64,000 nucleotides of DNA from Ptiloglossa arizonensis (Eukaryota > Arthropoda > Insecta > Hymenoptera > Colletidae): positions 186,001 to 250,000 of the forward strand of contig NW_027478879.1 of the NCBI RefSeq assembly GCF_051014685.1, read 5' to 3'. Position numbers and translations under genes: made by a program. Each line of letters starts with the position of its first letter. Position 1 is the first letter of the stretch. Of the stretch, positions 59,569-64,000 are shown in pieces. The notes under the pieces are model-generated. The model was not told the origin of the DNA, searched no databases, and worked only from the letters and a program-made list of their open reading frames with translations.

Positions 59569-60737
59569 TTATACGTTATACGTTATACGTTATACGTTAT
59601 ACGTTATACGTTATACGTTATACGTTATACGTTATACGTTATACGTTACACGTCATAGATCTTACGTTATAGGTTATACGTTATACGTTATACGTTATAC
59701 GTTATATGTTATACGTTATACGTTATATGTTATACGTTATACGTTATACGTTATATGTTATACGTTATACGTTATACGTTATAGGTTATACGTTATACGT
59801 TATACGTTATACGTTATACGTTATACGTTATACGTTATACGTTATACGTTATACGTTATACGATATACGTTATACGTTATACGTTATACGTTATACGTTA
59901 TACGTTATACGTTATACGTTATACGTTATACGTTATACGTTATACGTTATACGTTATACGTAATACAATATACGTTATACGTTATACGTTATACGTTATA
60001 CGTTGTACGTCACACGTAATACGTCATACGTTATACGTTATACGTTATACGTTATACGTTATACGTTATACGTTATACGTTATACGTTATACGTTATACG
60101 TTATACGTTATACGTTATACGTTATACGATATACGTCATAGGTCTTACGTTATACGATATACATTATACGCTATACGTAATATGTAATACGTTATACGTT
60201 ATAGGTTATACGTTATACGTTATACGTTATACGTTATACGTTATACGTTATACGTTATACGTTATACGTTATACGTTATACGGTATACGTAATATGTAAT
60301 ACGTTATAAGTTATACGTTATACGTTATACGTTATACGTTATACGTTATACGTTATACGTTATACGTTATACGTTATACGTTATACGTTATACGTTATAC
60401 GTTATACGTTATACGTTATACGTAATACAATATACGTTATACGTTATACGTTATACGTTATACGTTGTACGTCACACGTAATACGTCATACGTTATACGT
60501 TATACGTTATACGTTATACGTTATACGTTATACGTTATACGTTATACGTTATACGTTATACGTTATACGTTATACGTTGTACTTCATACGTTATACGGTA
60601 TACATTATACGTTATACGTTATACGTCATGGGTTATACGTTATACGTTATACGTTATACGTTATACGTAATATGTAATACGTTATACGTTATACGTTATA
60701 CGTTATACGTTATACGTTATACGTTATACGTTATACG

Positions 60738-63698
60738 TTATACCGTTATACGTTATACGTTATACGTTATACGTTATACGTTATACGTTATACGTTATAC
60801 GTTATACGTTAGTACGTTATACGTTATACGTTATACGTTATACGTTATACGTTATACGTTATACGTTATACGTTATACGTTATACGTTATACGTTATACG
60901 TTATACGTTATACGTTATACGTTATACGTTATACGTTATACGTTATACGTTATACGTTATACGTATACGTATACGTTATACGTTATACGTTATACGTTAT
61001 ACGTTATACGTTATACGTTTACGTATACGTTATACGTTATTACGTTATACGTATACGTTATACGTTTATACGTTATACGTTATACGTTATACGTCATAGG
61101 TCTTACGTTATACGTTATACGTTATACGTTATACGTTATACGTTTAGTATCGTTATACGTTATACGTTATACGTTATACGTTATACGTTATACGTTATAC
61201 GTTATATACGTTATACGTTGTATACGTTATACGTTATACGTTATACGCTTACGTTATACGTTATACGTTATACGTTATACGTATAGTATACGTTATACGT
61301 TATACGTTATACGTTATACGTTATACGTTATACGTTATACGTTATACGTGTATACGTTATACGTTATACGTTATACGTTATACGTTATACGTATACGTAT
61401 CGTTATACGTTATACGTATACGTTATACGTTTACGTATACGTTATACGTTATACGTTATACGTTATACGTTATACGTTATACGTTATACGTCATAGGTCT
61501 TACGTTATACGATATACATTATACGGTATACGTATTATGTAATACGTTATACGTTATAGGTTATACGTTATACGTTATAACGTTTATACGTTATACGTTA
61601 TACGTTATACGTTATACGTTATACGTTATACGGTATACGTAATATGTAATACGTTATACGTTATACGTTATACGTTATACGTTATACGTTATACGTTATA
61701 CGTTATACGTTATACGTTATACGTTATACGTTATACGTTATACGTTTATACGTTATACGTTATACGTTATACGTTATACGTTATACGTTATACGTTATAC
61801 GTTATACGTTATACGTTTTACGTCACACGTAATACGTCATACGTTATACGTTATACGTATACGTTATACGTTATACGTTATACGTTATACGTTATACGTT
61901 ATACGTTATACGTTATACGTTATACGTTGTACGTCTAACGTTATACGTTATACGTCGGTCTTACGTTATACGATATACATTATACGGTATACGTAATATG
62001 TAATACGTTATACGTTATAGGTTATACGTTATACGTTATACGTTATACGTTATACGTTATACGTTATACGTTATACGTTATACGTTATACGGTATACGTA
62101 ATATGTAATACGTTATACGTTATACGTTATACGTTATACGTTATACGTCGGGTTATACGTTTACGTTATACATTATACGTTATACGTTATATCGTTATAC
62201 GTTATACGTATACGTTATACGTTATACGTTATACGTTATACGTTATAGTACGTTATACGTTATACGTTATACGTTATACGTCATAGGTCTTACGTTATAC
62301 GATATACTTATACGGTATACGTAATGTAATACGTTATACGTTATACGTTATACGTTATACGTTATACGTTATACGTTATACGTTATACGTTATACGTTAT
62401 ACGTTATACGTTATACGGTATACGTAATATACGTTATACGTTATACGTTATACGTTATACGTTATACGTTATACGTTATACGTTATACGTTATACGTTAT
62501 ACGTTATACGTTATACGTTAGTCTTACGTTATACGTTATACGTTATACGGTATACGTAATATGTAATACGTTATACGTATAGGTTATCGTTATACGTTAT
62601 ACGTTATACGTTATACGTTATACGTTATACGTTATACGTTATACGTTATACGTTATACGTTATACGTATAGGTCTTACGTTATACGTTATACGTTATACG
62701 TATACGTTATACGGTATACGTAATATGTATACGTTATACGTTATACTGTTATACGTTCTACGTTGTAGGTTATACGTTTATACGTTATACGTTATACGTT
62801 ATACGTTATACGTTATACGTTATACGTTATATAGTTATACGTTATACGTTATACGTTATATGTTATACGTTATACGTTATACGTTATGGGTTATACGTTA
62901 TACGTTATACGTTATACATTATACGTTATTCGTTATACGTTATATGCTGTACGTTATACGTTATACGTTATACGTTATACGTTATACGTTATACGTTATA
63001 CGTTATACGTTATACGTTATACGTTATACGTTATACGTTATACGTTATACGTTATACGTTATACGTTGAACTTTATACGTTATACGTTATACGTTATACG
63101 TTATACGTTATACGTTATACGTTATACGTTATACGTTATACGTTACGTTATACGTTATACGTTATACGTTATACGTATACGTTGAACTTTATACGTTATA
63201 CGTTATACGTTATACGTTGAACTTTATACGTTATACGTTATACGTTATACGTTATACGTTATACGTCGTGGGTTATACGTTGTACGTTATACATTATACG
63301 TTATACGTATATGTTATACGTCATACGTTTACGTTATACGTTATACGTTATACGTTATACGTTATACGTTATACGTTATACGGTATACGTTATACGTTAT
63401 ACGTTAAACGTTATACGTTATACGTTATACGTTTACGTTACGTATACGTTATACGTTATACGTTATACGTTATACGTTATACGTTATACGTTATACGTTA
63501 TACGTTATACGTTATACGTTACACGTCATAGATTCTTACGTTATACGGTTATACGTTATACGTTATACGTTATACGTATACGTTATACGTTATACGTTAT
63601 ACTTTATACGTACACGTCATAGATCTTACGTTATAGGTTATACGTTATACGTTATACGTTATACGTTATATGTTATACGTTATACGTTATACGTATCG
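60738..63698 (+). repeat. Indel-dense satellite segment
   Basis: The first off-register unit is TTATACCG at 60738 and the last I see is TATCG at 63694. Between them I count more than 40 units with one or more bases gained or lost (for example TATACG, TTTATACG, TTAGTACG, TTATATACG), against 14 in the preceding 60.7 kb. The higher-order words are still readable, for example TCATAGG+TCTTACG at 61491 and 62281. The excess is in short indels, not in new word types. Confidence 0.9.
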
Positions 63699-64000
63699 TT
63701 ATACGTTATACGTTATACGTTATATGTTATACGTTATACGTTATACGTTATAGGTTATACGTTATACGTTATACGTTATACGTTATACGTTATACGTTAT
63801 ACGTTATACGTTATACGTTATACGTTATACGATATACGTTATACGTTATACGTTATACGTTATACGTTATACGTTATACGTTATACGTTATACGTTATAC
63901 GTTATACGTTATACGTTATACGTTATACGTTATACGTTATACGTTATGCGTCATTCGTTATACGTTATACGTTATACGTTATACGTTATACGTTATACGT
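63699..64000 (+). repeat. In-register satellite at the right window edge
   Basis: The last 300 bp return to clean 7-bp units, with a few substitutions (TTATATG, TTATAGG, ATATACG, TTATGCG+TCATTCG). The array continues past the window. Confidence 0.85.

Larger units (their letters stand above)
57126..60737 (+). repeat. Short-period blocks with 1.14-1.20 kb shifts
   Basis: The TTATATG/TTCTACG series near 57.58 kb recurs 1,197 bp later. The TTGAACT, TCGTGGG and TTGTACG series near 58.11 kb recurs 1,141 bp later. The TCATAGG/ATATACA word is at 58303, 58548 and 60136. The TTGTACG+TCACACG word at 60003 recurs at 60465 (462 bp). No gene is present. Confidence 0.83.
1..64000 (+). repeat. 7-bp satellite array, consensus TTATACG
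   Basis: The sequence reads as consecutive 7-mers from base 1 (TTATACG at 1-7) to the last base, always in the same orientation. Common single-change variants are TTATATG, TTATACA, TTATAGG, TTACACG, TCATACG, TTATCCG, GTATACG and ATATACG. The consensus is 2/7 G+C, with three T and two A on this strand, and has one CpG inside an ACGT per unit. No unique sequence, mobile element or gene interrupts it. This is a satellite of the kind found in eukaryotic heterochromatin. The species and the chromosomal position cannot be told from the sequence. Confidence 0.98.

Noticed and set aside
60738..63698. A different repeat family at the right end
   Set aside because: The same words remain readable there. 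Only the unit length is disturbed, by short indels.
1..64000. Telomeric repeat array
   Set aside because: A 7-bp unit suits the plant-type telomere length, but TTATACG lacks the G-run of such repeats and matches no telomere motif I know. The kilobase block structure also differs from a telomere made by telomerase.
1..64000. TATA boxes or promoters, since TATA occurs in nearly every monomer
   Set aside because: A motif present about 9,000 times as part of the repeat carries no positional information. No adjoining gene or other promoter element is visible.

Overview
The whole window is satellite DNA. From base 1 to base 64000 it is a head-to-tail array of a 7-bp monomer, consensus TTATACG, always in the same orientation: roughly 9,100 monomers. 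I see no gene, RNA gene, transposable element, CRISPR array, inversion or unique-sequence island. A 64-kb block of simple satellite with higher-order structure points to eukaryotic heterochromatin (pericentromeric, subtelomeric or sex-chromosome type). Nothing in the sequence identifies the species or the chromosomal position. The monomer lacks the G-run usual in telomere repeats.

The array is not uniform. Most monomers match the consensus, but variant 7-mers (TTGAACT, TCGTGGG, TTGTAGG, TCATAGG+TCTTACG, TTACACG, TGTTACG+TCATCCG and others) occur in fixed order and spacing. They form recognisable higher-order blocks that have been copied repeatedly. I followed the monomer phase through many marker positions. 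From 1 to about 60.74 kb the 7-bp register is broken only 14 times, by 6-, 5- or 8-bp monomers, and these breaks travel with the duplicated blocks.

Layout. About 1-9,970 (A1) is repeated at about 16,687-27,005 (A2), starting at an offset of 16,686 bp. The offset later grows to 17,036 bp through length differences of 70, 175 and 105 bp. Between the copies lie a cluster of TGTTACG+TCATCCG markers (10.25-13.05 kb) and a transitional segment (13.7-16.7 kb). From 26.0 to 28.1 kb there is a 1.12-1.16 kb tandem pair. A roughly 2.0-2.3 kb block occurs three times, at about 28.97, 31.28 and 36.04 kb. Near 33.35 kb new words appear (TCATGGG; TTGTACG+TCACACG) and dominate the right half, while left-half words die out after about 35 kb. 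Blocks of about 1.9-2.1 kb fill 38.4-46.3 kb, a 4.1-4.3 kb tandem pair fills 48.8-57.1 kb, and shorter 1.1-1.2 kb repeats follow to 60.7 kb.

From 60,738 to 63,698 the same words persist, but single-base gains and losses become about 60 times denser. This looks more like poorly corrected consensus than biology. Long stop-free frames exist on the + strand only (up to 1,251 codons). They follow arithmetically from a 7-nt unit whose 21-nt super-period has no stop on + and a TAA in every frame on -. They are not annotated as genes.
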